A DNA stretch of 64,000 nt from Ensifer sp. Root278. Lineage in GTDB: Bacteria > Pseudomonadota > Alphaproteobacteria > Rhizobiales > Rhizobiaceae. The DNA lies in NCBI RefSeq assembly GCF_001429285.1, contig NZ_LMJJ01000001.1, forward strand, positions 440,565 to 504,564. The letters run 5' to 3'. Under the pieces are notes generated by a model, which made no database searches, had not been told where the DNA came from, and worked only from the letters and a program-made list of their open reading frames with translations. The number at the start of each line of letters is the position of its first letter. The first letter of the stretch is position 1. Positions 9,356-18,240 of the stretch are shown piece after piece. The translations under genes were made by a program, and so were the position numbers.

Positions 9356-10645
9356 TCACTTGATCTTCACGGGCTGCGGCGTGTCGCTTGACAGCGTATC
9401 TCCGACGACCACCCTCTTCTTCTTCGTCGGCTGCGGATTTTCGAGGATCGATACCGGCGCCGAGACGGTGACCGCAGCGACATTGCCGACATTTCTCGCC
9501 GTGCCGGCAACAACCGCGGCAATGCCGGTTCCGACCGAGATGTCGGAGTCGGTGAGCGTCTGCCCCGTGGCAAGCCGCGTGCCGATGAGCTGAACGATCT
9601 GCGGGCTTTCTGCGAACTTGCCGTGATGCAGGCCGTCCTCCGTCTTGACCTTGGTCAGGTCGATGGCGGTGATGCCGGCCCTTTCCAGCTGGGTACGGTA
9701 GGGCTCCGCCGATGGGTCGATCGCGCCAAGGCGAGATACGTCACCGGAAATGAAACTCGAAAGTGCCAGCGCACGATCGTCCTGCGAAACGAAGATCGTG
9801 AACTTCGGCCGCTTCTTGCCCATCTCGACGAATTGCTTGGCAAAGACGTCGAGATCGATATCCGGCGAGGCGAGAATGACGTTCTCGATCTTCGACGGCA
9901 CGTTGCCGTCGCGGATGGCCATCTGCCGGAGCGATTCCATCGTCAGCCAGGTCCCCATCGAATGGGCGAGGATGGTGATGTCCTTCACCTTCGGCGCGTC
10001 CGAGAGCTTTTTCAGAATGTCTTCGAGTGCCGTGCGCGAATAGTTCGTGCTTTCCTTGTCGTAATTGTAGTCGAACACATTGGCACGGGACGGCCAGGTA
10101 AACAGGACTGGCGTTGCCTGGACCTCCGAGTCGTGGACGATCTGGGCAAGGCGGTAGACGGAATCCTCGTAGCGGTTGTTGAAGCCGTGGACGAAGACGA
10201 AGGCGTGGCCGCCGACGTCGTGTTGTAGAAACCAGGACTTGGCTTCATCGAGTGTCTGGAGCTCACGCACACGCGTGACGGCGAATTCCTTGGCGGGATC
10301 CGGGGGCAGCTTGCGCGGCCATTGCACGGTGCCAGATTTCCGCACCGTGTCCGGCGGGATCGAGACCGCGACGTCGGTGAGGAAGGTATTGGCGTCTCGC
10401 TCGCCGGAAAACAGCGTCGCCGGATCGCCGGACGGTTGGCGCGTGGTTGCGACAAGCATGTCTACGGTCGATGTACCGGGGGTGGGAGCGGTGACCGCGA
10501 CAGGTGCCATCACGCCCTTGGCATGACCACCGCATCCGGCAAGCAATGCCAAAGCCGCCAGGACGAAGGTTGTCCGCCCTCCTCTTGCACATCCGTGCTG
10601 CAGCGAACCCTGAAACCCCACCCGCTCGAACATCGGCATCCCCAT
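9356..10645 (-). CDS. Alpha/beta-hydrolase lipoprotein (DUF900 family)
   Basis: A lipoprotein-type signal (hydrophobic stretch ending in LLAGCGG) is followed by a DUF900 (PF05990) alpha/beta-hydrolase domain. The nucleophile elbow is AHSMG, preceded by a VFVHGFNNRY oxyanion segment. Activity is presumably esterase- or lipase-like; the substrate is unknown. The frame extends to 10702, but a cluster of ATGs at 10645, 10639 and 10633 sits just before the signal peptide. An AGG lies ahead of the first and a GGGG ahead of the last, so I use 10645; the choice is uncertain by a few codons. The C-terminus ends in a Pro/Lys-rich tail. It is monocistronic and convergent with kdp. Confidence 0.8.
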   Translation of the reverse strand: MGMPMFERVGFQGSLQHGCARGGRTTFVLAALALLAGCGGHAKGVMAPVAVTAPTPGTSTVDMLVATTRQPSGDPATLFSGERDANTFLTDVAVSIPPDTVRKSGTVQWPRKLPPDPAKEFAVTRVRELQTLDEAKSWFLQHDVGGHAFVFVHGFNNRYEDSVYRLAQIVHDSEVQATPVLFTWPSRANVFDYNYDKESTNYSRTALEDILKKLSDAPKVKDITILAHSMGTWLTMESLRQMAIRDGNVPSKIENVILASPDIDLDVFAKQFVEMGKKRPKFTIFVSQDDRALALSSFISGDVSRLGAIDPSAEPYRTQLERAGITAIDLTKVKTEDGLHHGKFAESPQIVQLIGTRLATGQTLTDSDISVGTGIAAVVAGTARNVGNVAAVTVSAPVSILENPQPTKKKRVVVGDTLSSDTPQPVKIK

Positions 10646-10771
10646 ATACGCCTGAACTTGGCCGCATCTGATCGCGCTTTCGCGAAACGAAGATGACAAC
10701 ACTCGGCGCTAATGTGCAAGCGGCTGGGGATTGCGGTTTCGCCGTTGGGTTGTTGATGAGCGCAGGTTCTC

Positions 10772-10797
10772 CCGTGCTGCGGGCTGCCGCAACACGG
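10772..10797 (-). terminator. Hairpin downstream of the beta-lactamase gene
   Basis: 11-bp stem with one mismatch, CCGTGCTGCGG / CCGCAACACGG, and a 4-nt loop. It lies about 30 bp past the stop of the minus-strand beta-lactamase gene. There is no strong U-tract, so this is a probable terminator only. Confidence 0.4.
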
Positions 10798-10827
10798 GGA
10801 GGGTGCCTTTGATGGACGCTTGGCCGC

Positions 10828-12000
10828 CTATTCCGCCGCAGTTGCCAGCGTCTTCAGAATTGCATGCACTGCCTTGATGCGCTCCGGATTCGGGAAGTTC
10901 CGGTTCGCCAGCATGACGACACCGATCTTCTTTTCCGGAACGAAGGCGACATAGCCGCCGAAGCCGCTGGTGGATCCGGTCTTGTTGTAAAGCGTCGCGC
11001 CATCGGGCCGCTTCGGAGGGTTCAATGCCGTAGCCGGATTGGCTTCCATGGCCATCGTCCCGGAGTTGCCGTCGAGCAGCCGCTCCAGCGAAACCGGGTA
11101 GGGATACTGCTCCCAGCCGAGGCTCTGGATCATCTTGCCGGTATCGAAGTAGCCGATATGCGTTCCCTCTAGGGCCTTGCGAACGGGGCCGTCGAACTGC
11201 TCCGGCTGGATATTGGCTTCGACGAAGCGGATCATGTCTGCCGCGGAGGATTTCACGCCGTAGGCCTCGGCGTCGAACATGCCCGGGTTGACCCGGATCG
11301 GCTTGTCTGCCTTGCCGTAGCCCCAGGCGTAGCTGCCCATCGCGCTTCTGGGCACGGTGACATAGCTGTGCTTGAGGCCGAGCTTCGGAAACAACTCGGT
11401 CTCGAGCGCCGTGGCGAAATTGCTGCCCATCGCCAGGCCCGCGGCATGGCCGAAGAGGCCGATGCTCGGGTTGGAGTAGCGACGCTCCTTGCCTGGTTCG
11501 GCGCCCGGTTTCCAGTTGCTGAAGTAAGTCAGCATGTCAGCGTTGCTCTTGACCTCGTCGGGGAACTGCAACGGCAGGCCGCCGGCGGTATAGGTGGCGA
11601 GATTGAGCAGGGTCGCCTTGTCGATCGCGCTGCCGCTGAGATCTGGCATGTATTTGCCGGGATGGTCGTCGAAGGACAGCTTGCCGAGCACCTGCGCATA
11701 GGATGCGAGCGTGCCGGCAAAGGTCTTGCTGATCGAGCCCAGCTCGAACAGTGTGTTTTCGGTGACGGGCGCCTTCGTTTCCTTGGAGGCGACGCCGTAG
11801 TTGACGAAGTAGTGCTGGCCGTCAACGGTGACCGCGATCGCCATGCCCGGCACCTTGTATTCGCCCATGATCGGTCGGATTGCCTTGTCCACGGTGGCGG
11901 CAATTCGGGCCTGCTCGCCGTCCGCGGCAAAGACGGTCGCGGTGAGTGAAAAGAGGATTGCAGTAGTAAGCCCTAATTTGATTGTCGTCATTCTATCCAT
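10828..12000 (-). CDS. ampC: Class C (AmpC-type) serine beta-lactamase
   Basis: A periplasmic serine hydrolase of about 390 residues with a signal peptide ending at VFA|AD. All three class C motifs are present: S89-I-S-K92 (SxxK), YSN in the middle and KTGS near the end, so it is likely an active cephalosporinase. The start was chosen at 12000 (MDRMTTIKL) because an AAAGAG lies about 9 bases upstream; 11991 is also possible, and the open frame reaches 12036. No ampR regulator gene is adjacent, so the expression is probably constitutive or controlled from elsewhere. Class C enzymes are known in several rhizobia. Confidence 0.9.
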   Translation of the reverse strand: MDRMTTIKLGLTTAILFSLTATVFAADGEQARIAATVDKAIRPIMGEYKVPGMAIAVTVDGQHYFVNYGVASKETKAPVTENTLFELGSISKTFAGTLASYAQVLGKLSFDDHPGKYMPDLSGSAIDKATLLNLATYTAGGLPLQFPDEVKSNADMLTYFSNWKPGAEPGKERRYSNPSIGLFGHAAGLAMGSNFATALETELFPKLGLKHSYVTVPRSAMGSYAWGYGKADKPIRVNPGMFDAEAYGVKSSAADMIRFVEANIQPEQFDGPVRKALEGTHIGYFDTGKMIQSLGWEQYPYPVSLERLLDGNSGTMAMEANPATALNPPKRPDGATLYNKTGSTSGFGGYVAFVPEKKIGVVMLANRNFPNPERIKAVHAILKTLATAAE

Positions 12001-12526
12001 TCGGTCTGCTCTTTCTTGCAAGGCGGGGATGCCCATGGTTTGGCCGGATCGGGCATCTGCCCGAAACAGCAGCGGATAATCGGGTCGGTTCCGCTGAATG
12101 TGCGTTTCGTCCGTGCGGTGGATACGCGAGGTGAAAGCAAGAGGCCCGTGCCGGGCAAGCCAGACCTAGCCCGCTCGCCGCTAGGCCACAAACGATGATA
12201 TCTCGCGGGAGACCCAAATAAATCTAGGGCGAGGGGATTTTTCGTCCGTCGGCGCACGTCCCTGGCCAAGGCTGTGGGTTATTGCGGCGGGAAAGCTAAT
12301 ACTACGCGGAACATTGTCATTGCCGGCGGCAAAGGGTAGTATTCGCCCGTCAAGTTTGGGGCCCTTGTCTCCGGACTATGTGTTTTATTGGTGAGCTGCT
12401 TCAGAAAAAACAGAAGAGCCTCCCTTATCCTGGGAGCATACTCGGAAGCTTATTTACATCCGACGCCACTCAATGGCGCCTCCGCCCGATCTCTATTCCA
12501 AACAGACGGCCATATTGGAGGATAAA
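12001..12526. other. 526-bp non-coding region between ampC and the lipoprotein gene
   Basis: No convincing gene is visible. It must hold both divergent promoters. The one notable structure is an inverted repeat AATACTAC (12298-12305) / GTAGTATT (12336-12343), with dyad halves 38 bp apart centre to centre, which could be a regulator site. Base composition is more AT-rich from about 12360 to 12520. Confidence 0.4.
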
Positions 12527-12778
12527 ATGAGCAAACAGACCGTAACTATCATTCTTGCCGGCGCCCTAGCCTTGTCCGGGTGCCAATCTGCCTACGTGTC
12601 GAAGAGCGGCCCGACGGGCAACGAATTCGGCTGCATTGCCGGAACGGTGGGTGGCGCAATCGTCGGCGGCCTGATCGGCTCGACGATCGGCTCTGGTACT
12701 GGTCAGCTCTGGGCGGTTGGCGGTGGTGCGACACTTGGCGCTGCAGCCGGCAATGCGCTGACGTGCCGCTACTATTGA
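12527..12778 (+). CDS. Glycine-zipper lipoprotein
   Basis: 83 residues. The ATG at 12527 has GGAGG upstream; an earlier in-frame ATG at 12473 would spoil the signal sequence. The signal peptide ends in the lipobox LSGC, giving a lipidated Cys near residue 18. A run of Gly-rich repeats (GGAIVGGLIGSTIGSG, then GGGATLGAAAG) forms a glycine-zipper of the OsmB/17-kDa antigen type. It probably sits in the outer membrane. The EF-hand gene follows 17 bp later and is probably co-transcribed. Confidence 0.85.
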   Translation: MSKQTVTIILAGALALSGCQSAYVSKSGPTGNEFGCIAGTVGGAIVGGLIGSTIGSGTGQLWAVGGGATLGAAAGNALTCRYY

Positions 12779-12795
12779 TCGCGGAAGGTTGAGGG

Positions 12796-13146
12796 ATGAG
12801 AAAGCTCGTTCTTTTCAGCGTCCTTGTGTTCTACCCGGCTGGTCTCGCTGTCGCGCAGCAGGCTGCAACGATGAACCAGGGCCAGATGAGTGCGCTCGAC
12901 AGCAACAAGGACGGCGCGGTCGAACGTTCCGAATACGAGAGCTTCATGACGGCCGCCTTTGCCAACCTCGACAAGAACAAGGACGGAAGTCTCAGCCCCG
13001 ACGAGACGAAGCAGGCGCTGAACGCTCAGCAGTTTGCTGCCACCGACGCCAACAGCGACGGCAAGGTCACCCAGAAGGAGTTTCTGGACAGGGTGATGGC
13101 CGACTTCAAGACTGCGGATCGCAGTGGCGACGGCAACCTGAAGTGA
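12796..13146 (+). CDS. Exported EF-hand calcium-binding protein
   Basis: 116 residues with an N-terminal signal peptide (cleavage near AVA|QQ). Three full EF-hand loops are present (DSNKDGAVERSE, DKNKDGSLSPDE, DANSDGKVTQKE), plus a fourth cut short after DRSGDGN at the C-terminus. A periplasmic calcium sensor or buffer is likely. It lies 17 bp downstream of the glycine-zipper lipoprotein gene. The truncated last loop is a natural end of the frame rather than a visible frameshift. Confidence 0.85.
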   Translation: MRKLVLFSVLVFYPAGLAVAQQAATMNQGQMSALDSNKDGAVERSEYESFMTAAFANLDKNKDGSLSPDETKQALNAQQFAATDANSDGKVTQKEFLDRVMADFKTADRSGDGNLK

Positions 13147-13229
13147 CGGCTGAAACGGCAGGTTGGTCTGGGTTTGATGTCCCGTTGTGAATGTAGCGGC
13201 CGGCTGAAATGCCGGCCGCCACCTCGCAT

Positions 13230-13904
13230 TCACCGCAGAAGCTTCAGCAATTCCTTGGCGCCGGAGGTCGAGGACGCCGGATTCTGTCCGGTGACGAGAC
13301 GGCCATCGACGACCGTGAAATCCGCCCAATCGGCTGCCTTCTCGAAGCGACCGCCGAGACGCTTCAATTCGTCTTCGACGAGGAAGGGGACGACATCCGT
13401 CAGTTGCACGGCTTCCTCCTCCGAGTTGGTGAAGCCGGTGACGCGCTTTCCCTTGACGATAGGCTCACCCTGATAGGTTACCTTGCGGAGCACCCCCGGC
13501 CCATGGCAGACGGCAGCGACCGGCTTGCCGGCATTGTAGAAGCTCTCGATCAGCGCGATCGAGTTCACGTCGTTGGCGAGGTCCCACATCGGTCCGTGAC
13601 CGCCCGGATAGAACACCGCGTCGAAATCATCGGCCTTGACGTCGGCAAGCCGGTGGGTGTTGGCGAGGACCCGTTGCGCGGCGGGATCGTCCTTGAAGCG
13701 GGCCATCGCTTCGGTCTGGTTGCCCGGATCGTCGCTTTTCGGGTCGATCGGCGGCTGCCCACCCTTGGGCGAGGCCAGGGTAATGTCGACGCCCGCATCC
13801 CGGAAAACGTAATAGGGCGCAGCGAATTCCTCGAGCCAGAAACCGGTCGGTTTGCCGGTATTGCCAAGCTGGTCATGTGAGGTCAGAACCATCAGTATCT
13901 TCAT
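13230..13904 (-). CDS. DJ-1/PfpI family protein (Hsp31-like glyoxalase/deglycase type)
   Basis: 224 residues, type-1 glutamine-amidotransferase fold. The nucleophile elbow is AAVCHGPG with C133-H134, and the acidic partner is in WLEEF (E25/E26), the usual DJ-1/PfpI arrangement. These proteins act as chaperones or as glutathione-independent glyoxalases on methylglyoxal. AGGGAG lies seven bases before the ATG at 13904; the frame opens further to 13958 but without a better start. It lies directly downstream of the broken enoyl-CoA hydratase gene on the same strand. Confidence 0.9.
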   Translation of the reverse strand: MKILMVLTSHDQLGNTGKPTGFWLEEFAAPYYVFRDAGVDITLASPKGGQPPIDPKSDDPGNQTEAMARFKDDPAAQRVLANTHRLADVKADDFDAVFYPGGHGPMWDLANDVNSIALIESFYNAGKPVAAVCHGPGVLRKVTYQGEPIVKGKRVTGFTNSEEEAVQLTDVVPFLVEDELKRLGGRFEKAADWADFTVVDGRLVTGQNPASSTSGAKELLKLLR

Positions 13905-13961
13905 CTTTCGCTCCCTTTGACGCGGCGGCTCCCGTTGAGCCGCCGATTGGCATGGCACCGG

Positions 13962-14568
13962 CTACTCGCGGTACTTCGCGGTGTAGTGGCCGAGGTTCCT
14001 TTCAATGTCGCCGGGTTGCTGCAGTCCCTGCTCGACCAAAGCCTTGACGCGGGATTGCGCCGCTGGGCGCTGGACCGAAGTGATGAACGCATCCCACCCG
14101 GGTTGCATTTCCGCCTGCGGTGGCAGGCTGGCGCTGTCAATCAGCTTCTTGGTCTCGACAATGGCATATTGATCGAACGGGGCGATGCGTTTCGCCAGGG
14201 CATCGACAAAGGCATCAGTTCCGCGTCCGGTAGTGCTCTGTTCACGTAGCCGTAGCGTTCGGCCAGTTCACCGTTGAAATCATCCGCGCCGATCAGAATT
14301 TCGATCGCTCGGCCGCGGCCGACGAGGCGAGGCAGGTAGGCCATCGGCCCGCCGCCCGGGACGCAGCCGGCACCGACTTCGAACTGCGATAGTACCGCTT
14401 TCTCGCGGCTGGCGAAACGCATGTCGGCCGCAAGCGCCAGTTCGCTGCCGATGCCGCTTGCCCGCCCGCGAATGGAAACGATCGTCACGGCCTGCAGGCG
14501 GCTGAGGCGCGTCATGAAATCGGGCACGGGATGCATGCCCGTCGGCCCGGGAGGCATGCCGGTGGAAG
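13962..14568 (-). pseudogene. Enoyl-CoA hydratase/isomerase remnant: 5'-truncated and frameshifted
   Basis: Recognisable crotonase-family sequence starts near 14566 (TGMPPGPTGMHP) and runs through GIGSELALAADMRFASREKA and the GGGPMAYLPRL substrate-loop region to RALPDAEL near 14215. There the frame breaks; reading continues one frame over as DAFVDALAKRIAPFDQ to a TAG at 13962-13964. Joined, the two pieces make about 200 residues of a protein usually near 280. The first 80 or so residues are missing, and with them the start codon. The gene is therefore dead unless the shift is a sequencing error, which would still leave the 5' truncation. Confidence 0.8.
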
Positions 14569-14781
14569 ATGGCCGGCATTTGCACGGGCGGCGCAATCCT
14601 AAATCTCCTTGCTGGCGCTCTTGCCATCGGGCTGCGCCAGGAGAATCTCTTCTGGTTTTTCGGTGGTGCCATAGTCTCGCTCATTGGATCACTTGTCGCA
14701 TTCCTGTTTGAATTGCTGATCGCGGGACGAAACCTGTTGCGGCAGATACGAATGGACCGAGTTCCCATGGAGCAAGACTGA
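14569..14781 (+). pseudogene. C-terminal fragment of a small membrane protein (DUF2721-like)
   Basis: An ATG-initiated 70-codon frame encodes two adjacent hydrophobic helices followed by a basic tail, resembling the C-terminal half of DUF2721-type membrane proteins. There is no good ribosome-binding site, and upstream codons do not continue the family. It begins at the point where the enoyl-CoA hydratase remnant on the other strand also loses its N-terminus, so both probably lost their 5' ends in one deletion. The family assignment is tentative; it might instead be a short intact ORF. Confidence 0.45.
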
Positions 14782-14803
14782 CCAAATACTTCTCACCTTG
14801 GCA

Positions 14804-14825
14804 GCCGTTCACGCTGCTGAACGGC
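14804..14825. terminator. Hairpin between converging reading frames
   Basis: Perfect 8-bp stem GCCGTTCA / TGAACGGC with a 6-nt loop, just beyond the stop of the minus-strand AraC-type gene. There is no U-tract. Confidence 0.45.
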
Positions 14826-14839
14826 CAACGGCCGTACCT

Positions 14840-15850
14840 TCAAGGCGAGATATTCGAGCGAAATTCCCGCGGTCCGTTGCCGGTTGCCTTTCGGAATGCC
14901 CGGGCAAAATTGGCTGGGGACGAATACCCTAACTCCGCCGAGACGCGCGTGATCGAGCCGTTCGTATGCAGCAGCAGCTCAATGGCTCGCTGAACCCTTG
15001 CGGCGCCCGCCAACCCGCGAAAATCGGTGCCAGCCCGATTCAGTTCACGTTGCAGCGTCCGGACGCTGGTGTCCAATGTTTGCGCGGCGCTATCGATCGA
15101 CACGCTGCCGGTGAGAACTTGGACCCGCACCTGCTCCACGATGACCTCGAGCAGATCCCGTGGAGCGCCGCCTTGCCGGTCTCGCGCCACATCCTCGATG
15201 GTGACAATTGGCCACGAAGCGGCCCTTGGAGCAGCGGAAAGATGATGGCGATCCATGACGATGCTTGTCGCGGGTGCGTTGAAGAGAACCGGACACTGGA
15301 AGACGTCTTCAAAAATGCCCGTCTGGCGCGGTCTGTCGGTGTCAAGCTCGACGCGCAGCGGTCGCCAGTCAGAGGGCAGATAAGGCTTGAAGAGGCTGAG
15401 CAGGACGCCCGCGGCGGCACAGACAATACTGGCATATCCAGAGTGGCCGGCCAAAGCGAACGCATAGCTGTACCGTACCTCGTCGCCAACCACTGCGACT
15501 GACATCCTATCAACCGTACTGTGAAAACGAAGGCCAGCAATGCTGCGCTCGATGGCCTGCCCCAAGGAGTCGGCGCCAAGCACGTAGTGTCCGAAGCTGC
15601 CATAGTTGGCGATGTTCATCATCGGCGTGATCAGAATTCCGAAGTTGGCCTCACCGGCTGTCCGCGCGGCCGCCTCGACGAAGCCGATTACCGCCGCGTG
15701 CGGGATGAAGCAGTTCTCTCCCTCGGTCAGTTCGAGATCGAACCCGATAGCACGATTGGCCTGCAGCAGCGCCTTTTGCCCCATTTCACGGCGTATGAAG
15801 GCCGGCATACCAGACAGGATGCGGTTGGAGATGACCGGGATCTCAGCCAT
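14840..15850 (-). CDS. AraC-family transcriptional regulator
   Basis: 336 residues. The N-terminal two thirds resemble the arabinose-binding-like domain of the OruR/ArgR-type AraC subfamily (PF12625). The C-terminal HTH_18 domain (about 240-332) ends with the conserved ELGYSSPANFARAFRKATGNGPREFR segment. It is divergent from the exported-protein gene at 15991, separated by 140 bp, and probably controls that gene and the DUF1254 gene after it (inference from orientation). The inducer is unknown. Confidence 0.9.
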   Translation of the reverse strand: MAEIPVISNRILSGMPAFIRREMGQKALLQANRAIGFDLELTEGENCFIPHAAVIGFVEAAARTAGEANFGILITPMMNIANYGSFGHYVLGADSLGQAIERSIAGLRFHSTVDRMSVAVVGDEVRYSYAFALAGHSGYASIVCAAAGVLLSLFKPYLPSDWRPLRVELDTDRPRQTGIFEDVFQCPVLFNAPATSIVMDRHHLSAAPRAASWPIVTIEDVARDRQGGAPRDLLEVIVEQVRVQVLTGSVSIDSAAQTLDTSVRTLQRELNRAGTDFRGLAGAARVQRAIELLLHTNGSITRVSAELGYSSPANFARAFRKATGNGPREFRSNISP

Positions 15851-15990
15851 GCGTGCAACACTCCAGAAATAAGACAGCCGTGGCGCAAAATGAGTGGTTT
15901 TGTATTGCGAATACTGTTTAGTGCCGTAAAACGTGTGAGTAGCACAAGTAGAGATCTGAACGTCTTGCGACCTATGGGAGGGGTACGACT

Positions 15991-16515
15991 ATGACAACCA
16001 GACGGAACCTACTGCTAGCAGCCACAGCTGTCGCGGCGACGACAGTGCCGTTCATGCCGCGACTGGCGCAGGCGACCGATGAAGCGGCCGACTTCCTGTT
16101 CGTTCAAACCGCAAGCGCTATGAAATTCGACAAGGCGACGAGCAAGCTGACGCTCGAAGGTATTGGCGGCGCCACGTTGTTTTTCTCTGACCGTCCGGAG
16201 CGCATTGCCGGGAACATGGCCACGACCGCTTTCTTGCCGTTCTGGAGCAAGGGCAAGGACAGCTTCCTTTCCGATCCGCCGAATGCCGACCTGTCGATCC
16301 TCGAAGGGAACAAGCTCCGACAGGTTGTCGTCGTCCTGGAGAATCCGGAGCTGAACGACAATAACTTGACTTACACGGTCAAGGTGGTTGGTGGCGAAAT
16401 GCCGGAGAAGGGCTCCGAGGTCTCTGTGTTCATCGACATCATCGGCATGCCGTTGACGCCGCTCTCTTATGCAGGCGTGGCCAGGCGCGGCTACCGGCGG
16501 GCATTTCTGTATTAG
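15991..16515 (+). CDS. Tat-exported protein of unknown function
   Basis: 174 residues. The N-terminus has a twin-arginine motif (TTRRNLLL) followed by a hydrophobic stretch and an Ala-rich cleavage region near residue 28. The mature part contains FLFVQTASAMKFD, LFFSDRPERIAGN and a near-terminal FIDIIGMPLTPLSYAGVARR. I recognise this as a conserved pattern in bacterial exported proteins but know no function. GGGAGGGG lies about 8 bases before the ATG. It is divergent from the AraC-type regulator and 165 bp upstream of the DUF1254 gene. Confidence 0.75.
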   Translation: MTTRRNLLLAATAVAATTVPFMPRLAQATDEAADFLFVQTASAMKFDKATSKLTLEGIGGATLFFSDRPERIAGNMATTAFLPFWSKGKDSFLSDPPNADLSILEGNKLRQVVVVLENPELNDNNLTYTVKVVGGEMPEKGSEVSVFIDIIGMPLTPLSYAGVARRGYRRAFLY

Positions 16516-16680
16516 CACCCGCCGGATTGCGCGTCGGTGCGATCCCGACTGCAGCCTGCACAGCTCTCGCGAATACCTCACCAACAGCCAACGAACTGCA
16601 CAATTGCGTCCAGGGTTCCTGAGCTGCCCCACAGCTCTCGTCGTTTCGATAACTCATCGAATAATGGAGGAGTACGGTAA

Positions 16681-18114
16681 ATGTTGACGAAGAGAGATCT
16701 ACTTCGATCCACCGCGGTGATCGCCGCTAGCGCTGCGATTGCGAGGCCAAGCCTGCTGATGGCGCAGAGCTATCCCGGCATCATCGAGGCCAAGGACATT
16801 GCCGAGGAAGGCTTCATCTATGGCCTGCCGCTCGTGATGAACTATGCGGTCATGCAGGAGTATGCCGTAGACCGAAACTCGGGGCAGTTCAAGGCACCGT
16901 TCAACGAAATTTACAACATGCACCATGTCGCCACCCCGGCGGACACGGCAATCATCACGCCGAACAGCGACACTCCTTACTCGATTCTCTGGCTGGATTT
17001 GCGCGCCGAACCGATGGTCATCTCTGTGCCGACGGTCGAAAAGGACCGCTACTACTCGGTCCAACTGATCGACGGCAACACCTACAATTTCGGCTACATC
17101 GGCACGCGCGCCACGGGGACTGAGCCGGGCAACTATCTGGTGGTCGGCCCCGACTGGAAAGGGGAAACGCCCCCCGGAATCAAGCAGGTCTTCCGATCGA
17201 CGACGCCGTTCACGTTCGCGGCTTTCCGTACCCAGCTCTTCCACCCTGACGACATGCCGAACGTCGAGAAAATTCAGGCCGGCTACAAGGCGCAGCCGCT
17301 TTCCGCTTTCCTTCGACAACCCGCCCCGCTTGCCGCGCCCAAGATCGAGTTCCTTCCTGCCACCACTGCCGGGATCAAGGATAACTTCTTCCAGTATCTC
17401 GACGCGGCCCTGCAGTTCGTCCCTGAGACGGCAAGGGACAAGGAGGTTCGTGCGAAACTTGCCAAGATTGGCATCGGTCCCGGCAAGACCTTCGAGTTCA
17501 AGGATCTATCGCTCGAACATAGAGCCGAATTCCTGGTGGCCATGAAGCAAGGAAATGACAAAGTCGACAAATGGCTGGCCAGCGGAAACAAGGACATCAA
17601 CGGCTGGAACATCGGCTCGTTCTTTGGCGACGAGGCCTTCTACAACGGCGATTGGTTGATGCGGGCAGGCGCCGCCAAGGGCGGCCTCTATGGCAACGAT
17701 GCCGTAGAAGCCATGTACCCCTATACCCGAACGGACGCTACCGGTGAGCCGCTCGACGCCAGCAAGCATAACTACACGATCACCTTCGCACCCGATCAGT
17801 TGCCGCCAGTGAATGCGTTTTGGTCCGTTACGATGTACGACGGCAAGAGCCAGCTCTTGGTCAAGAATCCGATCAATCGCTACCTCATCAACTCTCCGAT
17901 GTTGCCGGCGATGAAAAAGGGGGCGGACGGCTCGCTGACGCTGTACATCCAAAAAGACAGCCCCGGTGCGGACAAGGAGTCCAATTGGCTTCCGGCGCCG
18001 GACGACAAAATCTATCTCGTGATGCGCCTATATTGGCCGAAGCCTACGCCACCTTCGATCTTGCCGGCGGGCCAGGGCACCTGGCAGCCGCCGGGCGTCA
18101 AAGTGGCGCAATAA
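16681..18114 (+). CDS. Exported DUF1254/DUF1214 protein
   Basis: 477 residues. The signal sequence begins LTKRDLLR, a Tat-like motif with KR in place of RR, and is followed by an Ala-rich hydrophobic stretch. The DUF1254 domain spans about residues 55-190 (NSDTPYSILWLDLRAEP, DRYYSVQLIDGNTYNFGYIGTRATG). DUF1214 covers about 350-470 (AFWSVTMYDGKSQLLVKNPINRYLI). Its biochemical role is not established. GGAGGAG precedes the start. Together with the preceding exported protein it may form a periplasmic module controlled by the AraC-type regulator. Confidence 0.88.
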   Translation: MLTKRDLLRSTAVIAASAAIARPSLLMAQSYPGIIEAKDIAEEGFIYGLPLVMNYAVMQEYAVDRNSGQFKAPFNEIYNMHHVATPADTAIITPNSDTPYSILWLDLRAEPMVISVPTVEKDRYYSVQLIDGNTYNFGYIGTRATGTEPGNYLVVGPDWKGETPPGIKQVFRSTTPFTFAAFRTQLFHPDDMPNVEKIQAGYKAQPLSAFLRQPAPLAAPKIEFLPATTAGIKDNFFQYLDAALQFVPETARDKEVRAKLAKIGIGPGKTFEFKDLSLEHRAEFLVAMKQGNDKVDKWLASGNKDINGWNIGSFFGDEAFYNGDWLMRAGAAKGGLYGNDAVEAMYPYTRTDATGEPLDASKHNYTITFAPDQLPPVNAFWSVTMYDGKSQLLVKNPINRYLINSPMLPAMKKGADGSLTLYIQKDSPGADKESNWLPAPDDKIYLVMRLYWPKPTPPSILPAGQGTWQPPGVKVAQ

Positions 18115-18240
18115 TCCCGACCAAGCTGATGCGCGGCCGGTGCCAGTGCCCCTCGCGGCCATCGTGCCCGGAGGACAGTTGGCGACGGCCGGCATTTGCG
18201 CACACGGCGCCGGCAGCGGTGAATTGGTATCGCGAGCTTC

